From assembly GCF_016863275.1 (NCBI RefSeq), contig NZ_BOOO01000020.1, forward strand, positions 245,663-309,662: a stretch of 64,000 bases of DNA, in the 5' to 3' direction. Source of the DNA: Planotetraspora mira. GTDB taxonomy: Bacteria; Actinomycetota; Actinomycetes; Streptosporangiales; Streptosporangiaceae. The translations under genes and the position numbers were made by a program. Below are positions 16,994 to 24,795 of this stretch, piece after piece; positions within the stretch are counted from its first letter, which is position 1, and every line of letters starts with the position of its first letter. The notes below the pieces were generated by a model that saw nothing but the letters and a program-made list of their open reading frames with translations, searched no databases and had not been told where the DNA came from.

Positions 16994-17908
16994 ATGATGG
17001 GCTGTGTGAGGAAAGCCACCGCGATTCCCTTGTCCATCCTCGGTCTCGGTGTGGCCGGTCTCGGCTACGCGTCCGTCGTGGAGCGGAACTGGTTCCGCCT
17101 TCGCCGGTTCGACGTGCCCGTGCTCGCTCCCGGGCAGCGCCCGATCAGGATTCTCCAGATTTCTGATCTTCACCTCACCCCTGGCCGTTCCAGGCTCATC
17201 AACTGGGTGCGCTCGCTGGCCTCCCTGGAGCCCGACCTGGTGGTCAACACGGGTGACACGCTGGCTCACCCCGACTCGATCGGGCCGTACATGCGGGCCG
17301 TGGAGCCGCTGCTGGACCGGCCGGGCCTGTTCGTCTACGGCTCCAACGACCTCTACGCCCCGAGGCCGAAGAACCCGGCCCGATACCTGTGGCGTACGTC
17401 CAAGAACGACTCTCGACAGCACATCCCGAACCTCCCCTGGGAGGAACTGGGGGCCGCCATGACCGCGGCGGGCTGGGTTGACATGAACAACGCCACGGCG
17501 CGGTTGAAGGTCGCGGACCTGGACGTCCACGTGGGCGGCATCCACGACTCTCACATCGACAGGGACCGGTACGACGAGATCGCCGGGCCTACGCCCGCCG
17601 ACGCCGATCTCCGTCTGGGCGTCATGCACTCTCCTGAGCCCCGGAACATGTCCCGCTTCGCGGCGGACGGGTATCAGTTGCTGCTCGCGGGCCACACGCA
17701 CGGGGGGCAGCTGTGCATCCCGTTCTATGGCGCCCTCGTGACCAACTGCGGGATCGACCGGGCGCGCGTGAAGGGGCTGAGCAGGCACGAAAGCTCCTGG
17801 CTCCACGTGTCGGCGGGTCTCGGGACCTCGCCGTACGCCCCGGTCAGGTTCGCCTGCCCGCCCGAGGCCACATTGTTGACCTTGGTGCCCCGCCGACCGG
17901 CACGCTGA
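16994..17908 (+). CDS. metallophosphoesterase, YkuE-like
   Basis: A 304-residue calcineurin-fold phosphoesterase with an N-terminal hydrophobic anchor (PLSILGLGVAGLGYASVVE). The metal-site motifs come in order: ISDLHLTPG, VNTGDTLAH, FVYGSNDLY (GNHD-type, with Ser-Asn in place of Asn-His), GVMHSPEP and LLAGHTHGGQLCIP. This resembles YkuE/YaeI-type membrane-associated phosphoesterases. The ATG at 16994 is followed at once by a second ATG (16997) and by GTG 17006, so the exact start is uncertain. It lies just before a tRNA-Pro gene. Substrate unknown; lipid or cell-wall phosphoesters are possible. Confidence 0.87.
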   Translation: MMGCVRKATAIPLSILGLGVAGLGYASVVERNWFRLRRFDVPVLAPGQRPIRILQISDLHLTPGRSRLINWVRSLASLEPDLVVNTGDTLAHPDSIGPYMRAVEPLLDRPGLFVYGSNDLYAPRPKNPARYLWRTSKNDSRQHIPNLPWEELGAAMTAAGWVDMNNATARLKVADLDVHVGGIHDSHIDRDRYDEIAGPTPADADLRLGVMHSPEPRNMSRFAADGYQLLLAGHTHGGQLCIPFYGALVTNCGIDRARVKGLSRHESSWLHVSAGLGTSPYAPVRFACPPEATLLTLVPRRPAR

Positions 17909-17969
17909 CGCACAAGCACGCACAAAGTCCGCTAGACTTGCCGAGTCGCAGGGCAAGACGACCTGCGCG

Positions 17970-18047
<78 letters not shown>

Positions 18048-18063
18048 AGAAGTACCAGCTGAG

Positions 18064-18092
18064 AGGCCGGTTCCGATCATCGGAACCGGCCT
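18064..18092 (+). terminator. terminator after tRNA-Pro
   Basis: AGGCCGGTTCCG (18064-18075) pairs perfectly over 12 bp with CGGAACCGGCCT (18081-18092) around a 5-nt ATCAT loop, 16 nt past the tRNA CCA end. No long T run follows. Confidence 0.8.
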
Positions 18093-18141
18093 TCCGCATC
18101 TCCTGGGCGGCGTTCTGAAACCGTGATCGACCCGGAGATGT

Positions 18142-19104
18142 TCAGCCGAGCTCGGCGATCAGCCGGCGCAGGGTGTGGAACGCGGGTTTGGGGGAGTAAT
18201 CGTCACGCAGGACGCCGAACCGATGAAACTTGTCGTCCTTGGAGCTGTCGGCGTCGCGGAGGGTGAACAGCTCCCAGTGCGTGATGTTGAGATCTGCGCG
18301 CAGAGCGTGCACGGTGCGGATGATGCTCTCCAGGACGGCAGCCTGCTGCTCCTCCGGCCGATCCGGGCCGGTCGGCCAGCCGTTCTCGCAGATCCTGATC
18401 GGCACTGAGGTCGGGATGCCCGCCGTCGCCAGGTCTCGTTCCCGAAAGTCGCGCAACAACTGTTCAACGATGATCGGCAGTTCGTCCGCGCTCAGCCTCG
18501 GACCGAACACGTCCGGGTAGATGTCGATGCCCGCGTAGTCGACCGCCGCCGCGAACTCCGCGCCTCCCGAATCGCGGACCCCGGCCCAGAAACCGCTGGC
18601 CGCCGGATCGATGTCCGGGACCACCGCGAACCCGATCTCCGCGGTCGCCCCCACCTCTCGCTTGGCTGCCGCGCCGGCCAGCACCCCTCGCACCAGGGCG
18701 TCCAGCGCGCCGGGGAAGGCCCCGTCCGCGGCGGCTCCGGCCCAGGTCAGGTTCGGCTCACCGGTGACCTGGAGCGCGGCCAACTCCCGACCGTGCCGGG
18801 TCACCACCTGCGACACGAACGAAGCCCACGCCGCCACGTCGCCACCGGGATCCCGGTAACACAGCACCAAGTCCAACGGCACACCGATTCCGGCGAGCTG
18901 AGCCACCTGCGCACTCACCTCGGCGGTCGACTCGGGCCCGGACCAGACCACGTACATCCGCGGCAGGAGGGCGTCGCCATCCCCCTGCAGTTCGCCGAGC
19001 GCGCGTCCGATCGCCTCGAAGTCGTCCGGCGGTCCCACGGCGAGCCCGTCCGGCCCACCCGCCATCCCCAGCGGGAAGACCCCGAAAACCAAGGGAGCAG
19101 TCAT
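18142..19104 (-). CDS. glycosidase-like TIM-barrel protein, unassigned
   Basis: A 320-residue soluble protein without a signal peptide. Features of clan GH-A barrels are visible. QVTGEPNLTWAG carries a Glu at the end of strand 4 (acid/base position), AVDYAGIDIYPDVFG is a barrel strand, and IRICENGWPTGPDRPEEQQ carries a second Glu in the strand 7 nucleophile context. HWELFTLRDADSSKDDKFHR followed by FGVLRDDYSPKPAF is a typical strand 8 and end segment. I cannot assign a GH family or substrate. It stands alone between a terminator and the long leader of the DsbA-like gene, with no carbohydrate genes nearby. The intact Glu pair suggests an active enzyme. Confidence 0.65.
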   Translation of the reverse strand: MTAPLVFGVFPLGMAGGPDGLAVGPPDDFEAIGRALGELQGDGDALLPRMYVVWSGPESTAEVSAQVAQLAGIGVPLDLVLCYRDPGGDVAAWASFVSQVVTRHGRELAALQVTGEPNLTWAGAAADGAFPGALDALVRGVLAGAAAKREVGATAEIGFAVVPDIDPAASGFWAGVRDSGGAEFAAAVDYAGIDIYPDVFGPRLSADELPIIVEQLLRDFRERDLATAGIPTSVPIRICENGWPTGPDRPEEQQAAVLESIIRTVHALRADLNITHWELFTLRDADSSKDDKFHRFGVLRDDYSPKPAFHTLRRLIAELG

Positions 19105-19529
19105 GTCCCGACCCTAGATCGCCTCCCTCCGCGGCACGCACCAAAAGCCGCATTTCTGAGCAGACCTGAACGCAGGCCCGAAGCAGTCGGCCGAGCGCCT
19201 TCGGACGCCCCCGAAGCGGTAGCCGTCCACAGGGTGTGATCGGGACAAACGGTCACCCTTACTCTGACCGAAGACCTCCCGCTATAGGCTCCCACTACGT
19301 GCCCTTTGAGCTGCGGTGGAGGACATACGCCCCGTGGATGGACCTGGTTCGCCCCGCCCGGCCGTACGCGCCGGGCCATTTCGGGCTGCCCTGCGCCGGA
19401 CCGGTGGTCGCCCCTTCCCGCCTATCGGACGCGGTTGTCCATGGACCGCCTAAATCTCAACAAACAGGCCATACGGCCATATATCGCGGCAATAGCGTCG
19501 AAACTGTGGTTTAGAGGATTTGGAGCATC
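19105..19529. other. 425-bp intergenic region upstream of the DsbA-like gene
   Basis: No convincing gene is seen; an open frame at 19236-19514 has no ribosome site or recognisable protein character. The region holds a weak inverted repeat CGGTCA (19250-19255)/TGACCG (19265-19270) and an AT-richer stretch around 19450-19515 just before the next gene that probably contains its promoter. Confidence 0.5.
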
Positions 19530-20255
19530 ATGAGCAAGGCGGCTCGGCAGTCGGCCCGTGAGCGGGTCCGCGAAGAGCGAATCCGGCAGGCCCAGAAGGA
19601 GAAGCGCCGGCGGATCATCGTGATCACGTCCATCGCGGTGGTCGTGATCGCCGCCATCGTGGCCGGCGTCCTCGTACAGGCGAACAGGACGAAGCCGACG
19701 TCCTTCTCGGGCGCGGTCGCTCCGATCACGGTCCAGGAGGCCGGCACGGTCACCATGGCCCAGCCCGCGGCGACCAAGCCCGTGCTGGACATCTACGAGG
19801 ACTTCCAGTGCCCGATCTGCAAGGAGTTCGAGCACATCAACGGCGGCCTGATCAAGCAGTACGCCGCCGAAGGCAAGATCAAGGTGGTCTATCACCCGAT
19901 CGCCTTCGTCAACCCGCAGGGCTCCCTTCGGGCGGCCGCGGCCGCACAGTGCGTGCCGAACAACTCCTGGTTGGCCTTCCATGACGTCCTGTTCGCCAAG
20001 CAGCCCGACGAGAAGGTCGCCCTGACGATCGACGACCTCAAGAAGTTCGCCGCGGACGCGAAGATCACCGACCCGGCCGTGCTGTCCTGCATGGAGTCCC
20101 AGCGCTACGCCCCTCAGGTCCAGCAGTTGACGCAGACGGCGCTGGCGTCGATCCAGGGCACTCCCACGCTCCTGCTCGACGGCAAGAAGGTCGACGACAA
20201 CGACGCGCTGACCTCCTCCGGCCTTCGCGACGTCCTCCAGACGGCGACCAAGTAG
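19530..20255 (+). CDS. DsbA-family membrane-anchored thiol-disulfide oxidoreductase
   Basis: A 241-residue protein. A charged N-terminus (MSKAARQSARERVREERIRQ) and one transmembrane segment (IIVITSIAVVVIAAIVAGVL) anchor an extracytoplasmic thioredoxin-fold domain. The redox motif is CPIC in YEDFQCPICKEFEHING. IQGTPTLLLDGKKVDD holds the cis-proline loop. This arrangement fits actinobacterial DsbA/BdbD-like oxidases that form disulfides in secreted proteins. A GGAG sequence precedes the ATG. It is monocistronic, with a strong terminator at 20261-20322. Confidence 0.9.
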   Translation: MSKAARQSARERVREERIRQAQKEKRRRIIVITSIAVVVIAAIVAGVLVQANRTKPTSFSGAVAPITVQEAGTVTMAQPAATKPVLDIYEDFQCPICKEFEHINGGLIKQYAAEGKIKVVYHPIAFVNPQGSLRAAAAAQCVPNNSWLAFHDVLFAKQPDEKVALTIDDLKKFAADAKITDPAVLSCMESQRYAPQVQQLTQTALASIQGTPTLLLDGKKVDDNDALTSSGLRDVLQTATK

Positions 20256-20260
20256 CCGGG

Positions 20261-20322
20261 CGGTGGGGTCCCGCCGTGCCGTACGGCTCGGCACGTGCCC
20301 GCACGGAGGCGGGACCCCACCG
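20261..20322 (+). terminator. branched terminator after the DsbA-like gene
   Basis: CGGTGGGGTCCCGCC (20261-20275) pairs perfectly with GGCGGGACCCCACCG (20308-20322). An inner hairpin GTGCCG (20276-20281)/CGGCAC (20289-20294) fills the loop. Confidence 0.8.
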
Positions 20323-20358
20323 TACACGACCGAATGACACCCTCCAGACGACACGCCA

Positions 20359-20405
20359 ACACGACATGTTGGGTGTGACTTTCTCCGGACCCCTATATAT
20401 GGTGT
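20359..20405 (+). promoter_or_regulatory. paired NrdR-box-like sites overlapping the nrdAB promoter
   Basis: Two 16-bp sites resemble the NrdR box ACACWATATATWGTGT: ACACGACATGTTGGGT (20359-20374, 12 of 16 matching) and CCCCTATATATGGTGT (20390-20405, about 13 of 16). They are exactly 31 bp apart, three helical turns, which is the known spacing for NrdR pairs. The second covers the likely -10 TATATA at 20394. NrdR binding is inferred; the nrdR gene is not in the window. Confidence 0.7.
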
Positions 20406-20612
20406 TCCCTGCAGCTGGTTCGGCCGCCCATCCAGGGTCGGCCGAGGCAAGAGGGAATCCGGTGCGGACGTGCTCGCGTGCCCGGCGCGCGAGCCTCGCC
20501 AATTCCGGAACTGCCCCGCAGCGGTGATTGGGAACGACCGCTGTCACATGCACTGGATCCATCCGGCCCGGGCCGGGGACGGTCCGGGAAGCGACAGCCA
20601 GTAGGAAACACG
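20401..20612 (+). ncRNA. adenosylcobalamin riboswitch (nrdAB leader)
   Basis: The conserved core of the cobalamin aptamer is readable: GAGGGAATCCGGTGCGGA (20451-20468), AATTCCGGAACTGCCCCGCA (20501-20520), GCGGTGATTGGGAACGACCG, and a B12-box-like AGCCAGTAGG (20596-20605). It starts just after the -10 element. In Streptomyces coelicolor the nrdABS class Ia operon is known to be repressed through such a riboswitch when coenzyme B12 is present and the class II enzyme can work. The same logic is expected here. Confidence 0.9.
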
Positions 20613-20655
20613 GCGTCCGCCGTGCCGCCCATGAGTCCGAAGACCTGCCAGCGCG

Positions 20656-20679
20656 CCGCGCACGACCACGTGTGCGCGG
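20656..20679 (+). promoter_or_regulatory. leader hairpin between riboswitch and nrdA
   Basis: CCGCGCAC (20656-20663) pairs with GTGCGCGG (20672-20679), and flanking CCAG/CTGG extends the stem beyond a 4-nt bulge. A second small perfect hairpin, CACGGCG-TC-CGCCGTG, is at 20609-20624 against the B12 box. Either could be the expression platform. The nrdA ribosome site is over 100 nt further on, which favours control of transcription. The rest of 20613-20798 shows no gene. Confidence 0.5.
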
Positions 20680-20798
20680 CTGGTCCGAGGCCGCGCGGGA
20701 CGGCTGACGGCTCCGGCGCCGCCTTCAGGGCGTATGTGCCGGTATGCCACCCTGCGCGCCGATCGGGCCACCGGTCAGAGGGTCGCGAGGGGAGAGCT

Positions 20799-23180
20799 GT
20801 GACGGTCATAGAGGGTGTTTCATCAGGGGTTGCCGGTGCCGAGACGCCGCACCGGGTTCAGATGCGGGTGCGCAAGCGCAACGGTTCCACCGAGCCGGTC
20901 GACGTCAACAAGATCGTTCGAGCGGTCGAGCACTGGGCCGGGGACCTGAACGACGTCGACCCGCTGCGGGTGGCGACGAAGACGATCAGTGGGTTGTACG
21001 ACGGTGCGACCACCGACGAGCTGGACCGGCTGTCGATCCAGACCGCCGCCGAGATGATCGGTGAGGAGCCGCAGTACTCCCGGCTGGCCGCCCGGCTGCT
21101 GTCGGGATACATCGAGAAGGAGGTCCGCGGCCAGGGCGTCGCCTCCTTCAGCCAGGCGATCCGGCTCGGCCACGCGGAAGGGCTCATAGGAGACGCGACC
21201 GCCGAGTTCGTCGCGGCCAACGCCCGCAAACTCGACGACGCCGTCGATCCCCGGGGTGACCTGCGGTTCGAGTACTTCGGCCTTCGGACGGTGTACGACC
21301 GCTACCTGCTGCGGCACCCGGTCACCCGGCTGGTGGTGGAGACCCCGCAACATTGGCTGCTCCGGGTGGCCTGCGGGTTGGCCCACAATCCCGCGGAGGC
21401 GATCGAGCTCTACCGGCTGATGTCGTCGCTGGCCTATCTGCCCAGCTCACCGACCCTGTTCAACTCCGGGACGCGGCACAGCCAGATGTCCTCGTGCTAC
21501 CTCGTCGACTCTCCGCGCGACGAACTCGGGTCGATCTACGAGCGGTACGCGCAGGTCGCACATCTGTCGAAGTTCGCCGGCGGGATCGGCATCTCCTGGT
21601 CGAGGGTGCGCTCCCGGGGCGCGCTGATCCGCGGCACCAACGGCCAGTCCAACGGCATCGTCCCCTTCCTGCGCACGCTCGACTCGTCGGTCGCGGCGGT
21701 CAACCAGGGTGGCAGGCGCAAGGGCGCCGCCTGCGTCTACCTGGAGCCGTGGCACCCGGACATCGAGGAGTTCCTCGAACTGCGGGACAACACGGGCGAA
21801 GACGCCCGGCGCACGCACAACCTCAACCTGGCCAACTGGATCCCCGACGAGTTCATGCGCCGGGTCGAGGCCGACGGGATCTGGTCGCTGTTCGACCCCG
21901 ACGAGGTCCCCGAACTGCCCGACCTGTGGGGGGAGGAGTTCGACGCGGTCTACCGCACGGCCGAGGAGCAGGGCCGCTACGTCCGCCAGGTCCAGGCCCG
22001 CGACCTGTACGGCAAGATGATGCGCACCCTGGCCCAGACCGGCAACGGGTGGATGACCTTCAAGGACGCGTCGAACCGGCTGTGCAACCAGACCGCGGAA
22101 CCGGGCGACGTGGTCCACCTGTCCAACCTGTGCACGGAGATCATCGAGGTTTCCAGCGACACCGAGACGGCCGTGTGCAACCTCGGCTCGATCAACCTGG
22201 CGGCGCACATGGCCGGCGGCGGGATGGACTGGGAACGGCTGCGCGCCACGGTGGGCACCGCCGTGACGTTCCTCGACCGCGTGATCGACATCAACTACTA
22301 CCCGAGCGAGCAGGCGGCGGCGAGCAACCCCCGCTGGCGCCCGGTCGGGCTCGGCGTCATGGGCCTGCAGGACGTCTTCTTCGCGCTGCGCCTGCCGTTC
22401 GACTCGCCCGCCGCGAAGGAGTTGTCGACGCGCGTCGCGGAGGAGATCTACCTGACCGCGCTCGAGACCTCGGCCGATCTGGCCGAGCGGTTCGGCGCCC
22501 ACCCGGCCTACGACCGGACCCGGGTGTCCAGGGGCGACCTGCAGCCCGACCTGTGGGGCGTGACCGTGACGCAGACCGAACGCTGGGGAGCGCTGCGCGA
22601 GCGGATCGCCGCCCACGGAGTGCGCAACTCCCTGCTGATCGCGATCGCCCCGACCGCCACCATCGCCTCGATCGCCGGGTGCTATGAGTGCATCGAGCCG
22701 CAGGTCTCCAACCTGTTCAAGCGCGAGACGCTCAGCGGCGAGTTCCTCCAGATCAACACCGCGCTCGTGGGCGAGCTCAAGGCCCGCGGCCTGTGGACCC
22801 AGGAGATCAGGGACGCGATCAAGCGGGCGGAGGGCTCGGTGCAGGGCATCGAGGCGCTCCCCGTCGAGCTGCGCGAGCTGTTCCGCACCGCGTGGGAGCT
22901 GCCCCAGCGGGCGCTGATCGACCTGGCCGCCGCGCGGGCGCCGTACATCGACCAGAGCCAGTCGCTCAACCTGTTCATGAGCGCGCCGAACATCGGCAAG
23001 CTCAGCTCGATGTACCTCCACGCGTGGAAGTCGGGTCTGAAGACGACCTACTACCTGCGCTCGCGTCCCGCGACCCGGATCCAGCAGGCCACGGTGGCCG
23101 TGGCCAGGCCCGCGATCCCCGTGGACGAGGCCGTCGCCTGTTCGCTGGAGAACCCCGAGTCCTGCGAGGCCTGCCAGTGA
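20799..23180 (+). CDS. nrdA: class Ia ribonucleotide reductase, large subunit
   Basis: A 793-residue enzyme that reduces ribonucleoside diphosphates with the radical supplied by NrdB. It has an N-terminal ATP-cone (MRVRKRNGSTEPVDVNKIVR). Active-site cysteines are in QMSSCYLVDSP and TAVCNLGSINL, the NxCxE motif in LSNLCTEIIE, and the radical-transfer tyrosine pair in KTTYYLRSR. A C-terminal CEACQ supplies the shuttle cysteines that reload the active site. The GTG at 20799 has GAGGGGAGAGC upstream. The frame continues upstream into the riboswitch, but those residues are not NrdA-like. Its stop overlaps the nrdB GTG (GTGA). Control is by the leader riboswitch and probable NrdR boxes. Confidence 0.95.
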   Translation: MTVIEGVSSGVAGAETPHRVQMRVRKRNGSTEPVDVNKIVRAVEHWAGDLNDVDPLRVATKTISGLYDGATTDELDRLSIQTAAEMIGEEPQYSRLAARLLSGYIEKEVRGQGVASFSQAIRLGHAEGLIGDATAEFVAANARKLDDAVDPRGDLRFEYFGLRTVYDRYLLRHPVTRLVVETPQHWLLRVACGLAHNPAEAIELYRLMSSLAYLPSSPTLFNSGTRHSQMSSCYLVDSPRDELGSIYERYAQVAHLSKFAGGIGISWSRVRSRGALIRGTNGQSNGIVPFLRTLDSSVAAVNQGGRRKGAACVYLEPWHPDIEEFLELRDNTGEDARRTHNLNLANWIPDEFMRRVEADGIWSLFDPDEVPELPDLWGEEFDAVYRTAEEQGRYVRQVQARDLYGKMMRTLAQTGNGWMTFKDASNRLCNQTAEPGDVVHLSNLCTEIIEVSSDTETAVCNLGSINLAAHMAGGGMDWERLRATVGTAVTFLDRVIDINYYPSEQAAASNPRWRPVGLGVMGLQDVFFALRLPFDSPAAKELSTRVAEEIYLTALETSADLAERFGAHPAYDRTRVSRGDLQPDLWGVTVTQTERWGALRERIAAHGVRNSLLIAIAPTATIASIAGCYECIEPQVSNLFKRETLSGEFLQINTALVGELKARGLWTQEIRDAIKRAEGSVQGIEALPVELRELFRTAWELPQRALIDLAAARAPYIDQSQSLNLFMSAPNIGKLSSMYLHAWKSGLKTTYYLRSRPATRIQQATVAVARPAIPVDEAVACSLENPESCEACQ

Positions 23181-24217
23181 CCCGCGTGCACTCCGACCCC
23201 GACGAGAAGAAAGACACCCCGATGTTGCTCGACCCCGGCATGGACCTGACGTTGCGGCCCATGCGCTACCCGCACTTCTTCGAGCGCTTCCGCGACGCGA
23301 TCAAGAACACCTGGACGGTCGAAGAGGTCGACCTGCACTCCGACCTCAAGGACCTCGCCCGGCTGTCGTCGGCGGAACGGCATCTGATCAGCCGGTTGGT
23401 CGCCTTCTTCGCCACCGGCGACACGATCGTGGCCAACAACCTGGTGCTCAACCTCTACCAGCACGTCAACTCGCCGGAGGGGCGGCTCTACCTGTCGCGC
23501 CAGCTGTTCGAGGAGGCCGTGCACGTCCAGTTCTATCTGAACCTGCTGGACACCTACGTGCCCGACGAGCGGGAGCGCTTCGCGGCCTTCGACGCGATCG
23601 AGAACATCCCCTCCATCCGGCGCAAGGCCGAATTCTGCTTCCGCTGGATCGACTCGGTCTTCAACCTGCGCGAGCTGCGGACGCGTGACGACAGGCGGGC
23701 GTTCCTGCTCAACCTGATCTGCTTCGCGGCCTGCATCGAGGGCCTGTTCTTCTACGGCGCCTTCGCCTACGTGTACTTCCTGCGGTCGCGCGGACTGCTC
23801 AACGGCCTCGCCTCCGGTACCAACTGGGTGTTCCGCGACGAGTCGATGCACATGGCCTTCGCCTTCGACGTGGTCGAGACCGTACGGCGCGAGGAGCCGG
23901 ACCTGTTCGACGACGACATGCGGCGCCAGGTCAGCGAGATGCTCGCCGAGGCGGTCGACTGCGAGGTCCAGTTCGCCGAGGACCTGCTCGGGCAGGGCGT
24001 GTCCGGCCTGTCGCCGACGGACATGCGCGCCTACCTGGAGCACGTGGCCGACCGGCGGCTCGCGCAGCTCGACATCCCGCCGCTGTACGGGTCGAAGAAC
24101 CCGTTCGCCTTCATGGAGCTACAGGACGTCCAGGAGTTGTCGAACTTCTTCGAACGGCGGGTCTCGGCCTACCAGGTCGGGGTGACCGGCACGGTCAGCT
24201 TCGACGACGATTTCTGA
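23177..24217 (+). CDS. nrdB: class Ia ribonucleotide reductase, small (radical) subunit
   Basis: A 346-residue ferritin-like protein carrying the diiron centre and tyrosyl radical. Ligands are visible as FATGDTIVANN (Asp), FEEAVHVQFYLNLLDTY (Glu, His and the radical Tyr in E-x2-H-x3-Y spacing), CIEGLFFYGAF (Glu) and FRDESMHMAF (Glu, His). The C-terminal SFDDDF tail is the part that docks to NrdA. It is translationally coupled to nrdA through GTGA; ATG 23222 is an alternative start. The regulator gene nrdS found in the S. coelicolor operon is absent here. Downstream lies a broken FAD-oxidase fragment on the other strand. Confidence 0.94.
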   Translation: MTRVHSDPDEKKDTPMLLDPGMDLTLRPMRYPHFFERFRDAIKNTWTVEEVDLHSDLKDLARLSSAERHLISRLVAFFATGDTIVANNLVLNLYQHVNSPEGRLYLSRQLFEEAVHVQFYLNLLDTYVPDERERFAAFDAIENIPSIRRKAEFCFRWIDSVFNLRELRTRDDRRAFLLNLICFAACIEGLFFYGAFAYVYFLRSRGLLNGLASGTNWVFRDESMHMAFAFDVVETVRREEPDLFDDDMRRQVSEMLAEAVDCEVQFAEDLLGQGVSGLSPTDMRAYLEHVADRRLAQLDIPPLYGSKNPFAFMELQDVQELSNFFERRVSAYQVGVTGTVSFDDDF

Positions 24218-24221
24218 GGGC

Positions 24222-24372
24222 TCGCGGCGACCTCCTCCGCGTCGCGCGGGAAGGCCACCACCGCCGGAGGCACCCGGTAGAGCGAGGCGTCGGAGGAGTA
24301 CTCCGCGCGGCGTCTCGACGTGGCGTCGACGTCGCGCACACCGGCCCGGCGCAGCGCCGCGGCCAGTTCCGC
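24222..24372 (-). pseudogene. N-terminal remnant of an FAD-linked oxidase
   Basis: On the minus strand the bases between FmdB and nrdB translate to about 50 residues with protein character: LKPAELAAALRRAGVRDVDA, then RRAEYSSDASLYRVPPAVVA and FPRDAEEVAA. This matches the start of the FAD-binding, Fe-S-type glycolate/lactate oxidase family, in which an AL.VCRE segment and the FAD domain should follow. Here similarity stops abruptly at the nrdB boundary and the frame runs on antisense to nrdB. The expected start codon region (GGAGGGGGGATCCTG) has no ATG or GTG. I read it as a decayed 5' fragment; an unrelated leader is possible. Confidence 0.55.
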
Positions 24373-24377
24373 CGGCT

Positions 24378-24785
24378 TCAGGATCCCCCCTCCCCGGCGC
24401 TCCCGTGCGTGTGCGTGTGGCGGGGAGCGTGGACGGGGGTCTGGTCGCCCGCGCGCAGCGGCGCGTTCTCGTAGCGGCCCTCGTGGGCGATGATCGGGCG
24501 CCGGTCCCCCACCAGCTCGGGGTGGCGTTCCTCCAGGTCACGGCGGGCCTCGGCGGTCCGCCGCAGGTGGGTGACGTACTCGCGGTCGCCGCCGTAAGTG
24601 CCCCGCCAGGTCTGCGGCATCATCTCGGCGCGCGGAGGCGTGCCGGCGGAGCCGCCGACGCCGAACCTGCTGGGGACCTTGCCGGTGGCCGCGCCGCATT
24701 GCGGGCAGTCCGGCAGAGGGGCGGCGAAGGACTGGATGACCTCGAAACGATGGCCGCCGCCACAGCGCAGCTCGTATATCGCCAT
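24378..24785 (-). CDS. FmdB-family zinc-ribbon protein
   Basis: A 135-residue protein. The N-terminal MAIYELRCGGGHRFEVIQSF and DCPQCGAATGKVPS form the FmdB/CxxC_CxxC_SSSS zinc ribbon. The first knuckle has a single Cys (RCGGGH) in place of CxxC, with His nearby, and the second is CPQC. The rest is polar with a His/Gly-rich end (RHTHTHGSAGEGG). The ATG at 24785 has GAGGTGACGGCA upstream. It lies 10 bp downstream of the iron alcohol dehydrogenase and is probably in its operon. FmdB was named from an amidase operon regulator, but its function is not established. Confidence 0.82.
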   Translation of the reverse strand: MAIYELRCGGGHRFEVIQSFAAPLPDCPQCGAATGKVPSRFGVGGSAGTPPRAEMMPQTWRGTYGGDREYVTHLRRTAEARRDLEERHPELVGDRRPIIAHEGRYENAPLRAGDQTPVHAPRHTHTHGSAGEGGS

Positions 24786-24795
24786 TGCCGTCACC

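Noticed and set aside
19236..19514. Possible 92-residue gene upstream of the DsbA-like gene
   Set aside because: No ribosome site, no recognisable protein pattern, and it covers the likely promoter region.
20478..20798. Upstream extension of NrdA
   Set aside because: This stretch is the cobalamin riboswitch and leader RNA; the family start and ribosome site are at 20799.
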